This document shows, piece by piece, positions 31,401-42,748 of a stretch of DNA of 64,000 nt (positions are counted from its first letter, which is position 1; every line of letters begins with the position of its first letter). The notes beneath the pieces are model-generated. The model was not told the origin of the DNA. It did no database searches and saw nothing but the letters and a program-made list of their open reading frames with translations. The stretch spans positions 63,318,987-63,382,986 of the forward strand of contig OU744726.1 in assembly GCA_916613615.1 (NCBI GenBank), in the 5' to 3' direction. The stretch comes from Steromphala cineraria (lineage: Eukaryota > Mollusca > Gastropoda > Trochida > Trochidae). A program made the translations under genes and the position numbers.

Positions 31401-34400
31401 TTCCTCAAAGAGTCACTTTTTAGTCACGTTTCCATGGAAACCGCAAAAATGAAAATTCAGAAATAGTTCTAACCCTCAAAAGGCACAACTAGGGATAATG
31501 GTTGACATGTGTATGAAGTTTGATGAGGCTAGCATGCACAGTTTTGGAGATCTGCTCCGCACAAAGTTTTGGGACGGACGATCAGACGGACAGACGGACG
31601 GACGGACGGAAAGAATGAACGCTATATACCCCCACTTACGCTGTAAGGCAGGAGTATAATTACATATTTGCTTTCTCACAGAGGTCCTTTTAAGATAGTC
31701 TAGGTGCTTCACTCTTAACCTTCACCCCTACAAGTCTGTAATCTCAATAAAATATTTGTTACTAGGTTTGTATGGAGTGAAAGGGTTAAAGCTAATAGAT
31801 GGGGTGTACCCTCTGTTGTCTCCTCAAGACATTTTGTCTTCTCAGTGATTATGAAAACAAGAGGTTGTCCCGGACTGCCTTTTTGGTACGTAAATGATGC
31901 CACATAAAACAAAGAAGCAAATTTTTAGAAAGAATATCACCTTGCCAACCCCAGTGGACCCAGTGAAGGAAATCTTCCTGATAATTGGACTCTCACACAG
32001 CGTGTTGCCCACCGAGGCTGCGTTGTCACGGGAACTCGTCACAACGTTGAGAACACCATCAGGTAGCCCTGCTTGTTTTGCCAGCTAGAATAATATTTGA
32101 GTTAATAGTAACTAAATTCATAAATATAATTATACTAAATAGTTCTTTAAGATGAGAATTTAAATATTTTTGCACTTAAGTGCTTTCTGCTTTGATTAGG
32201 TGATAGAGGAGTTACCTCCATTGAACAGTTAACATTTGAGTTGTATTTAACAATATCAGTTAACTTCCATAATATGATAGAGGACATGTCACCGACAAAC
32301 AGTACGACACAGTTTTCATGAAACAATAAATAGAATACTTAAAGGAGAGTAGTCATTGAAAAGAAAAGGGTGGGGGTCACCGTGGGCACAATCTTTATAA
32401 CTAGAGTATTTTAGAACAAATCATAGGATCCACCATTGGACATGGATCTTGAGGTGCAATCAGATATTGATAGTTAAAGAAGGACGATTTGAAACTCACA
32501 TCACACAGAGCCAGTGCGGAGAATGGTGTATCTTCAGCGGGTTTCAGTACCACGGTACACCCAGCCGCTATAGCAGCACACGCCTTCCTTGTTATCATCG
32601 CACATGGGAAGTTCCACTGTTATAATGATATTTAAAGATGATAATTATGATAATTGTTATAATTGTACACAATGTTTATTTAAAATCACAATAATTATTA
32701 TTTGCAGCTATCAGCAACAGTGCATCACCAGTTTAAACTTTCTCTCTCACTTTCCTGCTGACTATAAAGCAAGGGAGCATTTTTAACATTGTATGAGGAA
32801 ATCCATATCAAGATTTCAAATTTCTAAGCTGACATTATGAAATAAGAAACAATACATTTACATAAACAATTACATTTATTAACCTGTTTAAAGACTTAAA
32901 AGGGGAAAGAGTTCTCAAAATATTGACAAGAAATTATCCTTCATTCATGTCACGTCACAGTCAAGAATTGACAGCCAGGAGTAGCCATGTCTTCAACTAA
33001 TAATGATTGATTATAAACTATCACAATAGAAATTAAAATATTATTAAGGTTGATAATGCAGTTGTGTTGTTTTTTTAATGTTTATTTCTGCTAATAGTAA
33101 AACAAATTTTGGATAAATGAAAATTTTCCGTGATAGCCTCCGCAGGTAGTAATTCAAAAACAATATTGGTCCCCTTTCCAAGGTATAATAATAAGTTGAC
33201 AAACCCTTTTAAAATGGGTTTGGCTCTGCCTTAAAAAGCTTACTGGAGTTATCATCCCTGTAACCCCGATGGCTTGTTTTAGAACAATCATTCTCTTGGT
33301 GGCAACCGGTGATGGGATGACGTCACCGTAGATACGCCTCGCCTCTTCTGCATACCACTCGATGAAACCAGTCGCATAGCCAATCTCTCCCTGTGCTTCC
33401 TTGAGGGGTTTGCCCTGGAATATTCATCCAAAAAATCAAAAATATCAAAAATATCATATTTAAAACTCAATGATTGAACAAGTATAACCCTTTTACCTTT
33501 ACAAGCCAGGAATTGGGCTCAAAAATGTCTATTGTTACTAGTTTTCATTGGGTGAAAGTGTTGTGAAAGTTCAAAATCTCATATCTAGATATCAATTGGC
33601 TGTAACAGCCTTTTAGTAACGAGGAACAAAAGGTAGTGAATGATTCTTGAATCTCAATTTGCAACATTCAAGGATAAATTTAATGTTATGACAATTAAGA
33701 TAAGAAAAGAAATTATTTTTATATATTGATGCTCTTAGATAATCCAATAACTCAAAACATCTGTTTCATTTTGTGACAGTAAAGGGAATCTTTGTCTTCC
33801 ATAAAGCAACAACAAACTTTTTTAACCTTCAAAATGACAAACAAAGATTATAATCATATAAATAAAAATTTATAATGTAAATGAAATATTTCATTGATAG
33901 AACGTTAGGTGATATTATCACAGACAGCAACAGAGTAAAACAGCTTATATAGATTTTCGAGTTTTATGACTTTCAATATATTGTGAGATATTCTTACGTT
34001 CTCAGCAGTCAATAGTTTGGCAAGCTCGTCTTTATTCTGATTGGCCAGTTCCAACCACTTCTTGAGAACAATACTGCGTTCCTGAAATACCCGAATAGCA
34101 TAATTATTTTCATACTGAAAATGGAGGTTTAAAGATTAATAGCAAGTATTATCCTGCCGTTTCAATCCTTTCAATTTTCCTGTTGTTATAATCATATTAG
34201 CAAGCCATTCGCTGCTGGATATATTAACAACCACAGTTCATGGAATTTTTCATCAAATCGTCAACTTTAGGGTGAGAACCCAGAGCGTTTGAAATGGTTA
34301 CGCTTCTTACATCCCCTTTCTTTTTGAATTAATAAATGATATAATAAAAACAAATGTAGCAAAGCCTTCCAAACTTGTAGTGCTATGGCTTTTTTTATTT

Positions 34401-37400
34401 GAAATTTTTGTTTGTTAATGAAGTATGTGCTTTTACTTGTCAAAAGCAATCTTAACATAAATTCCTATTAAAAGGTTCAGTTGTAAAAATTACCATATAT
34501 CAATATCATGTGTAACCATTTATACAAAACACAAATACCGAAAAGAAAAGAAAGTTCTTTTAAAAGGATACACATATCAAATACAATAAAAATGCAATTT
34601 AAAAAGACAACTCAGTTCAATCTTGTCTCTAATGAATTTATATTTACACTATAAATCATTTAAATACAAACCTTTGCTGTAGTTTCCCTCCACTTAGCGA
34701 AGGCTATGTTTGCTTTCTCTATTGCGATGTTGGTATCATCAGCATTCATGTCAGGGACTGAACCTATTACCTTCTGTGTTGAGGGATTTGTAACTGAAAG
34801 TGAAAGAACGTTGAAATAAATTCAAATAACATCTTGAAACATATTTTTGTACTTACGACTTTCGTCCAAACAGAAATTCTGTAATTGTTTGTATATATTT
34901 TTCAAAAAATTGTATATCCATCATGTCAAATTTAATTTTGATATTTAATAGATTTTAAACTGAAAACTCTGAAATTTAACTAAAAGATCTCTTTGAGAAA
35001 TAGTATAGCGTCAGTATTTCAAAGAAAAGAATTTGAGATTTATTCATGAATACTATCATCTATTCTTAGAATGCTGAGCCCCAGCAAACCAGAATTGAGC
35101 ACAGTTTGAGGTATTCAGAGTGATCAACCACAATAGCAAGGATGTTGCCTCACAATGTTTGAGGTTCAGAGTGTCCGATCAGAAGAGTGATATTTATTTT
35201 AAATGATTTCTTTTTTAGCATAAGATTTAAAACTTTCTCAAAAATTTACCCAAAATTTTTTTTAAATAGAGCCATTGGCTCTGTATCTTATCAGGCTGTA
35301 AATATGATATTGCTTTAGGGTGTGGCCAATGTGGTTCCTCCCTTAGTAGGGGCTACAGGGTCACAAAATCTACAATTGTCAATCCTCGATAGTGAAGGAC
35401 TCTGTACACAAAGTTTCAGCTTTCTAGGCATTATGCTTATGGAGAAGATGATGAAAATAGGTTTTAAGGGCGTGGCCCCTTTGACCCTTATTAGGGGCCA
35501 CAGGGCCACCAAAGCTACAATTTATAATCCTCACTAGTCAAGGAGTCAGTACACAAAGTTTCAGCTTTCTAGGCTTTATGGGTCCGGGAGAAGAAGATGA
35601 AAATAGGTTTTAGGGCGTGGCCCCTGTGGCCCTTATTAGGGGTCACAGGGCCACTAAAGCTACAATTTATAATCTTCACTAGGTTTTGGAGAAGAAGTCG
35701 AAATTCCAAAAAGTTTACGGACGGAGGGACGGACACCGGACACCATGCCATGCCATGCGCCCATCGGGCCTTACAGGCCAGATGAGCTAAAAAGGGATTA
35801 AATGTCTTGAATAAGTCAATCTTACTCTCATATGTTTTGCCAGATTTTGCAGCCACCCATTCTCCATTGATGAAGGCCTTGTCAAACAGAAAACTGCTGG
35901 CACTTCGAACATTTGCTTTTGCAGGTGGTACGGTATCCATGGCAACTAATCTAATTATTCGAAAATGAGAAACTGGAAGACGTCTTGATAGAATTGATAT
36001 AGAGCACATACAGCACGTCTGAAACATAAATGAAAATTTATTTTATCATCATTAAAATGGGTAAAATAATTGATTTTATGAGATTGTGTAATACATTAAT
36101 GAAAGCCATAAGTAAATATACTATACCTGCCTTGCGTTCAGTAACACGTTGTTCGGGGCGGGTATCCTTCTTTTAACATTGAGTGTTCGCGAGCGCTTGC
36201 AAACATCCCAGGAATTTTCGTGTTACTGAACGCAAGGATTATTAACACAGAAATGTAATTTCTAAATGAGAAACAATAATGATTGGTTTTTGGCCGTTTC
36301 TAATTGTAATCTTTTTCGATAAGGAACATACTAATGAAAAGATTTTATGCACAGAATTGTTTTAAGGCTAGTCCAGTATTTTTATTTCTATATACACAAA
36401 TGATATGTTTTTCAAGCTTTGTATTCAATGATTTAAAAAAACAACAACAAGAGAACAATATAAATGGATGAAATAAATGGGGAAACTGGTAGGTCTAGAT
36501 CATTGATTTCAAGCAGATTAAGATTTCTCATTAAATTCCATCAAATTATAATTGAAAATAATTATGATTGAATTGACTTCATTTCATATGTTAGAGTTAA
36601 ATTTGGCCACAACGCTTAAACCAATGAACTTTCATGACATAAAATGTACTCCTAAGGTAGAGTCTATACTAGATCCTAATCATATTTCCAAATCCCACGC
36701 CCACAGTGAAATGTCAAGCACCAAATTATCACAATGAACGGTCCCTCATTGACACAGATTTTATTCGCGCTTACTCCAGTTTTAGAATGCCCAAGGACGC
36801 CGACATTACATATGCAAATTAACCTAAATTTATTAATACGTTAAAAAAAAATCACGATTTGCATTCTCTATACTGCATTTGATATTGAGTATGATCGACA
36901 AACTAAAACTGTGCTGAGACCATGACTTCAGTAAGATTTGTTAACAACTGTAAGTTGGACATGATAATGCACGGTAATCTACTGTTCTCACTACATACCA
37001 TTGCCGCTTCCCAGTTTCGGTTTAACCCTCTAGAGCATCGAAAATGTCACGCACAGAAAACAAGCCTGTTTAAATAGGACGAGCCTCAGATACCTAACAT
37101 CGGGACTCGGAGGCCAAATCAGCTCAGGGAGAAATCATTAATCTGAAGATCAGCTGAATACAGTACCGTCCAGAAGTTATTGTACCGTTTGGTGCTTTTC
37201 TTAATTGCACTGGAGACAACCCCTGTAAGAGAAAAACACGACCGCGAACGCTTGGCTTGAAGTATTCGTCATCATTTAAATGTATGTTCTGATATACAAC
37301 ATGTGCCTATAAAGTATTTTTGAAAAATTGTTCAAATACATTTAAAATCACTTGAAAAATCGGTGCCGCTCATTAGGATATCATGATCATTATACCGATG

Positions 37401-38882
37401 TCTCAAGTTCTTGTGTTTCCATTTGCGTAAGTTGTATTTTTAATTCTGTTTTTCTATTAAAAATTCTAATTAACGCCCTTGTGATCATATCAATCTTAAG
37501 GAAAACTGAACCGGAGAAAACATAGGCTATATCTTTTCAAGCTAAATTACAAAAGAAAAAAATCATTTACAAATTGTCAAACTTGGTTCGACAGATCAAC
37601 ACTTTCGGACGTGCTTTGCTAGTCATTATTTGGTTGCAATACAAATCAAGTTTCATAAAGAAAGGTCAAATTGTCATTATCTTCTTGCTTATCGTCATTG
37701 CTTGTTGTCCTTTGATTTATTACATCTGTATAAGTCAATCACGCCAAATACGATGCCATAATTCAATTGATAAGGCAGTTATGCCTGTGTGCTGCATACA
37801 TGTATTAATCTTTGGGGCAGAAACACCAACACAAGAAAATTACTAAAACCATTCAGCATTTCACCTCGAAGCGACATATGGGCATGTTGTCAGAGTCACA
37901 TGTAGACCTATATCAAAGTGTAGATATCAAAGCCAGAATTAAAGCAGGTGTTTCAAAATTACCTTTTTATTACTATATATCGTTTCTTCGAAAATGCCTC
38001 AGGTGGCTATCAACCTACTAACTTATTTGTAACCAGCAATTCTCATTACGAAGAGATAAGAGATGAATAAAATCATATGTTACCACTATGTCAGCCTCTG
38101 CTTATTTCAAGAAGTGTACTATAAATGCTAAAATACAGAATCATTATAGTTTGCAATCAGTAGCGTAATATTCAAACTGAAAAAAAAATTGATCTGTTCA
38201 CGTAAATGATGTGAAGGCTGTAGTCCAATCACATGTACGGTGCGCACATGTTTTTCACAAAACTGAAGTCCAAACTAAAGTATGTGTGTGATAATTCGTG
38301 AGTAAATTTTGATCTTAAATGTGTCATACGGTTTACACAAATGCAATAAACAGTCAAGTAAAAGTATCAAACTCAGAAAACGATGACCCTTGAACATTTT
38401 GTCCAGGATACTATATAATAACAGATACTTATGAGACGTAGGCCTACCATAAGCGCTAATGCGAATTTATGTAACTAAGAGTTCCCCAGAAGATGCAGTT
38501 TTATATATATGAGAAAATAATAACGATCAAATGTCCAAATATTAGAGAAATTTGATTTTACATTAAAATAGACTCATAGTATACATTTAGTTAATGGTAG
38601 GTTATCCCAAACTATAGAAGAATATAACTGTTATATAGCCCTTCTAGTACAATATGCCGGGGTCACGGTGACACGATATACATTTATGTTTGATATAGAT
38701 CATTCATAATTATACAATATACAATTACAAAAAAATGCAAAATGATAGAGGAGCAACTTCTGCTATACATATATCTATGTTGATCTATATTACATTGAAT
38801 GAAATAGACATCATAATGAATATATTGCATATAATATGCACTGATATGTAATAGATGTTACAATATTACCTACCTTTAACAT
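22421..38882 (-). CDS. ALDH5A1: Mitochondrial succinate-semialdehyde dehydrogenase, 11-12 exons, about 525 aa
   Basis: SSADH oxidises succinate semialdehyde to succinate with NAD+ in the last step of GABA breakdown, in mitochondria. Exons (minus strand): 36018-35826, 34793-34672, 34081-33998, 33414-33244, 32616-32500, 32084-31941, 29660-29517, 29001-28843, 28193-28024, 27408-27350, 22626-22421. A 9-nt upstream exon at 38882-38874 (ATGTTAAAG) joins in frame and is the likely start; otherwise ATG at 36009 serves. The first about 40 residues are Arg/Ser-rich, like a mitochondrial presequence. Key parts: [20 protein letters not shown], catalytic Glu in LELGG (about 296), catalytic Cys in GQTCVCANR (about 330) with Cys +2 forming the redox-switch pair known in the human enzyme, and C-terminal [18 protein letters not shown]. 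Length is close to the human 535. Introns hold at least three pearl-like elements, the largest 4.3 kb. Confidence 0.95.
22905..24150 (+). repeat. 156-bp tandem repeat, eight copies, with a 312-bp dimer inside
   Basis: The motif ACTACTCCTCCTAAACGAAT (or variants) starts at 22921, 23077, 23233, 23389, 23545, 23701, 23856 and 24012, spaced 156 bp (once 155). Units 3 and 5 share CGAATGCAG, GCCGCTAAGGCAGCC and TTTCAGG, while units 2 and 4 share CGAATCCAG, GCCGCCATGGCAGCC and TTTCACG, so 2-3 and 4-5 are dimers. Units 7 and 8 are the most divergent. Confidence 0.92.
24151..27080. other. Non-coding interior of element B / SSADH intron 10
   Basis: AT-rich with no coding signal. It holds eroded core copies (25430-25605, 26755-26900), a loose local duplication around ACACATTAGGGGTCAACCAG (24449) and ACACATAAGGGCTTAGCCAG (24926), and a pyrimidine-rich tract at 26230-26370. 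Confidence 0.5.
27131..27170 (+). mobile_element. Solo left end of pearl-like family E
   Basis: TCATTGGCTCTGTAGCTTAT followed by CAGGCTTTC matches the left end of the family E copies at 19835, 35262 and 61021. Nothing recognisable of the core follows. Confidence 0.5.
29728..30010 (+). mobile_element. Degenerate pearl-like family E copy in SSADH intron 6
   Basis: The sequence shows GGGCCATCGCTCTGAAGCTA, GGGGCCACAGGGTCACCAA, GAACCACAGGGTCACCAAAG and CTTTCTAGGCTTTATGCTTT, matching family E core units with many changes. There is no ACGG tract or clear right end. Confidence 0.55.
30121..31660 (+). mobile_element. Pearl-like element C (170-bp core repeats, ACGG tract, hairpin)
   Basis: Starts near GAGCAAAGCTCACATACCCC. 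About eight 165-170-bp core units follow (aligned points at about 30304, 30634, 30801, 30971, 31141, 31311 and 31481), with exact 170-bp spacing in the last five. The ACGG tract is at 31573-31610. The right end is an imperfect hairpin at 31625-31656 (TATACCCCCACTTAC against TGTAAGGCAGGAGTATA). Left units are the most decayed. It lies in SSADH intron 6. Open frames at 30214-30543 and 31476-31712 are repeat-derived. Confidence 0.75.
35262..35793 (+). mobile_element. Pearl-like element E, copy 2, in the intron after the SSADH presequence exon
   Basis: The left end is a small hairpin AGAGCCATTGGCTCT, followed by core units of about 144 bp (CACAAAGTTTCAGCTTTCTA at 35408 and 35552) and an ACGG-type tract at 35714-35737. 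The right end has the hairpin GGCCT-TAC-AGGCC and AGATGAGCTAAAA. It ends 33 bp from the SSADH exon at 35826, so its right end is close to that splice donor. Confidence 0.8.
36130..36237. repeat. 108-bp inverted-repeat element near the SSADH 5' exon
   Basis: Perfect 19-bp inverted ends CCTTGCGTTCAGTAACACG (36130-36148 and, inverted, 36219-36237) enclose about 70 bp. It may be a small MITE. No clear target duplication was read. It sits about 110 bp upstream of the SSADH presequence exon. Confidence 0.65.
36238..38873. other. Candidate SSADH intron 1 / upstream sequence; nothing else recognised
   Basis: No exon-like frame with family resemblance. Open frames at 37574-37846 and 37812-38021 have no recognisable domain and are probably chance. 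The region is an intron only if the 9-nt first exon at 38874-38882 is real. Confidence 0.4.
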
Positions 38883-39143
38883 GTACCTCAACTCGTGAGA
38901 AGGCCCAAATCTTGACCCAGTTGAACAAACATTTCCGTATCAGTCAACAGGGTCAAACTTGCAGTGAGGCGTTATTTCCCTGACCTACTTATGTAAGCTT
39001 TGTCATGTTTGAGCGATTGTCCTTTTACCTGATAATTCAGGTGACATCTGTATGATCATATATTAAAGCAAAATTATTATTGCATATTCATAAAAGCTAA
39101 AGGAAATATTTGTTTTGTTATAGTTTGCTTGTTTTTACATTAA

Positions 39144-39500
39144 AGGGGCAGTAGCACGTTTTTATGGGGAATATAAGGTGATGTCAGGAAAATGAAAATA
39201 AATGGTTCCAATTGAAAGACAATGTATCTAAACTAAATGGAGCAGTAATAATTCAAATATATTATGTAAAGTTTAGCCATGCGATTCCTTTTTCTTACAC
39301 AAAATGAATTAAAGGTGTTCACACAAAAATGGCTGCCAATGGATTTTATGTGAATCTTCATACTTTGTCCTCTGACAATCGCTGATTGGCTTGTGTAATG
39401 AGATTTATGACACTATCAACATAATACGTTTAGCATAAGCATACAATAATCAGTGAAAATTTTGAAATATAAAATTATCAAAAAACGTGCTACTGCCCCT
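39144..39500 (-). mobile_element. TTAA-flanked MITE, copy 3, inverted relative to copies 1 and 2
   Basis: Ends AGGGGCAGTAGCACG and CGTGCTACTGCCCCT are flanked by TTAA at 39140-39143 and 39501-39504. The interior is the reverse complement of the copies at 5935 and 6614 (GGTGATGTCAGGAAAATGAA here against TTTTCCTGACATCACC there). It lies between SSADH and the EF-hand gene. Confidence 0.8.
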
Positions 39501-39728
39501 TTAATCAGTTTGTCTTATTTTTCGGGTGAAATATCCCTTGATATTACGATTATTCAATATTTAAACAAGTTCACAGAAAATTAACTTTCCATGGAGAATA
39601 TGTTCTCTCTTATCAGATCATTAAAAATATATGTATGAATTATGAAAATTCAGTTTTGAATGTCAAACATAACCATACGCAGTTTAATCAATAAAGTTGA
39701 TAATAAATTGAGGTGAGGTACAATATAA

Positions 39729-39866
39729 GTTATCACATTGCATAGCGGGTTACATCGGTATTTATTATTCCCGCGAAAGGTTTTATGCAACGAGCGGAAC
39801 GCGAGTTCATAAAACCTTTCAAGGGAATAATAAATACCGATGTAACCCGCTATGCAATGTGATAAC
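39729..39866. mobile_element. 138-bp foldback element
   Basis: Two arms of about 58 bp (left begins GTTATCACATTGCATAGCGG; right ends CCGCTATGCAATGTGATAAC) surround about 20 bp, CAACGAGCGGAACGCGAGTT. One arm carries CCCGCGAAAGG where the other has CTTTCAAGGG, so pairing is slightly imperfect. It is non-coding. The target duplication is not certain. Confidence 0.75.
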
Positions 39867-42738
39867 GAATTTATCTTACCGAATGTCTAAAACTATTGTT
39901 AAAAACACAATCAGAAGTGAACAAAACCTTTATTTCAAAACAACAACAAAGGTCCGAGTCACGGCATACTGGTTGACCTATGACCTTATCACGTGACTTT
40001 GAATGATTGACGTGGAAGCACGCTTTACTCGCGGGGTATAAGGGATTTATTCTCCCTCGGTGAAGGTGTATATGGGAATTTGTTAAGGGTCACGTGAACC
40101 AATCAGAGATCGAGATTCTTACATGAGGTAGGATAATTATATTTGATATGACGTCATTTTATCGCACCTGCGAGTATCCACCTATGCAATGATCCAACCT
40201 GATTGTATAAATTTAGTATGTGCAATCACGCATCTTGTTTGTGTCATGTATGCTCCGTGGTCAAGTTACAAATGAACAGGCATATCAACAGGCCTATCCT
40301 CTTTTGTTCAAAAAAACTTTAAAACTGTCAAACATTCAAACTGAGTATCAGTTCCAACTCTACCTTTTATTTCAGTTCGCAATCTGTTCCATCACTTTAT
40401 ATTTTCAATCACGTTTTGTATTCCTTTACCTTGAACTGTTTTCAAATAAATTTCTCATTAATAATGTGTTCACAAAAGTAAACTACAATCATGCCAAATT
40501 TCATGCTCGCATCACGATGTGCACAATTATTTCACTTACCCGCTGGGCTATAGGGTTTCTTCCTCTGTATGGAAATCAGAATACCATTGAATGACAGTTC
40601 GGAGTCTATATGAAATTAATATTAGTCAAAAGCGAGTTTATTACAGACGAAGAAGCTCATATAAGGAATTTATATATCAAAGAGACTTAATAGTATACAT
40701 TTTTCAATGTTTAATGTTGACCCTCTTACCCGTAATGCAGGGCCTATGTCGGATGCCTATTGGATGCCAATTGAGCTTTTGCAATATTAATATCCGATGT
40801 CTGTATATTGCATTATTATAGAAAAACATGAATAATTCTGAAGAAATTGAAAAAGTTCGGTTATCATTAAAACAATGATTCTTGGATGCACACGTAAAAT
40901 TTCTTGTTTTGTGTGCTGGTCGTGTTAACTTTAATTAATTTAATCAAGTGCACGCTAGATTTCAATTAGTTTAGTAGAGATCCCGCGATATCCGCTTGTT
41001 GCGAAATGGGCCTGAAAAGATTAGTCATTCTCACTGAATTATTTTATCAAGGACGTAGCTGACCCGAGTTTCAATCGATAATTGAATACTTTAATTTAAA
41101 CGTCTTGAAAGTATCATTAATACCATTTAAAAATCACCACCAAAACTTTCATTTCATGTCTGTTTTTCTTTTATTCACAATTCTTGCAATATGTGAAAAA
41201 TACAAAACACATACTTTGAAAACATCTCAACTGATCATGCATATTCAATAAAAACCAATTACTATAAAGCATTAAATCGTGTTGACATGGTCCTTGTCAC
41301 CTCGAAGATTTCAGAATAATTATTGAATTTCTCTCGCACCAAGACGAAGAGAAGATTTAGAATAATTGACTTCGAATCTGTTTCATACTAATCGATTCTA
41401 GTTTGGCAAGAGCAAATTCCGTCTGGAGAGCGGGCAGCATGTCGATATTTGGTGGCAGCAAAGCCTAATATTAAATTGATCTGTCACCAGCGGTTCACAC
41501 GAGCGCATGAGAGTTCTCTACAGTAGTGGAGAAGAAGAAAGTGTGTTGTTTTGTCCACTAGATTCGTGGCACTTGGTAAATAGCTAGTGTGAAGTTTTTT
41601 TGCCTATTATTTCAAACTTATCTATCACATTATAATGAAATCGGAAACTGTATTTTGAATTGCGTATATGAGAAAAAAGCGTCAGATATTGAATTAAGAA
41701 ACTATCATTAAATTCGGTTGAAATGCAAACTGTTCTTGTTCAAAGCATAAACACAACCTGACGAGTGGTTGTTTAGCGCCACTGAGGCAGTATTTTCAGA
41801 AAGTGACTTTAAATATCACAAAGACTTAAATACAAAATGTGCATTTAAAGCATTTGCAAAATAGGATTGCTTACTGCTTAGTGAGACTCCAGTGATTTCT
41901 CATTAAGCTAAAACATGTAGAGAAAATTGTTGTTTTTGTATGCTTGTCATGTATAAATATCTTAAAGGTAAGATTGACAACACCTACAGACAGATGACAG
42001 AAAAGACAAAACCCCAAATGAGTATGAGGGCTGCTGCAAAACATCCCATATTGACCGAACAAAGCGCTGAGCTGTCTATGAAAATGTTGCTTCAATTCAG
42101 TTTTGATAATATATTTGCCAAAAGAGCTCTGACTATTTTTCTTATATCACGATGTGTTCTTATGAGGTGCAGAGCAGAGAGAGAGGAACCTAGAAAAATG
42201 GTTTTGCACAACCAGCCCCCATCTGTTTAAATATCGACCTCATCTCATAGTAGATGTTTTCCACTATTGATACTATTTATCGAGTTTTAACTTATTGTTT
42301 TAATTTTAACAGGGAATAAACCTCAGATTATCGAGATAATGTAGTCGGCCATTCCAACATGATGTTTTATTTCCAATAAGATGTGCAGATCCCCGTGTCA
42401 CTAGAGCTGCATACCAAAAGTTTGTTCATTTACTTGTGTACCTATGTAAAGGTACAATGGTTGAATTATTAAGGTTAAATCGAAAGTATGTAAAAAAGCT
42501 TTTACGCTTACATATGAATAATCAAAGTTATTAATTATTAGTTATTAGTTATTAATTAGATATTCGCAATGCCTCACATACATCACAAATTGCATGATAA
42601 TTCCACTCAGATACACAGGGATGTGAATTCTTTTGGGCATGTAGCTGTACGTTAAGGTTATGTTAATAACCAATATACCTAATTCAGATTGTAGCTGACA
42701 TCAAAGAAAACACGAAGCACACACAGCAAGACAAATAA
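39867..42738. other. Intergenic sequence, no gene recognised
   Basis: Separates the SSADH 5' side from the EF-hand gene 3' end. Open frames at 40220-40594, 40591-40821 and 41940-42230 have no known domain, no splice pattern and ordinary AT-rich composition, so they are treated as chance. No repeat of note was found. Confidence 0.4.
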
Positions 42739-42744
42739 TTTATT
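42739..42744 (-). promoter_or_regulatory. Poly(A) signal AATAAA of the EF-hand gene
   Basis: AATAAA on the minus strand begins 4 nt after the TGA stop at 42749-42751, implying a very short 3'UTR. Confidence 0.7.
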
Positions 42745-42748
42745 TCAA

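Noticed and set aside
40220..40821. Two open frames of 124 and 76 codons
   Set aside because: No recognisable domain or exon pattern, and AT-rich composition like its surroundings.
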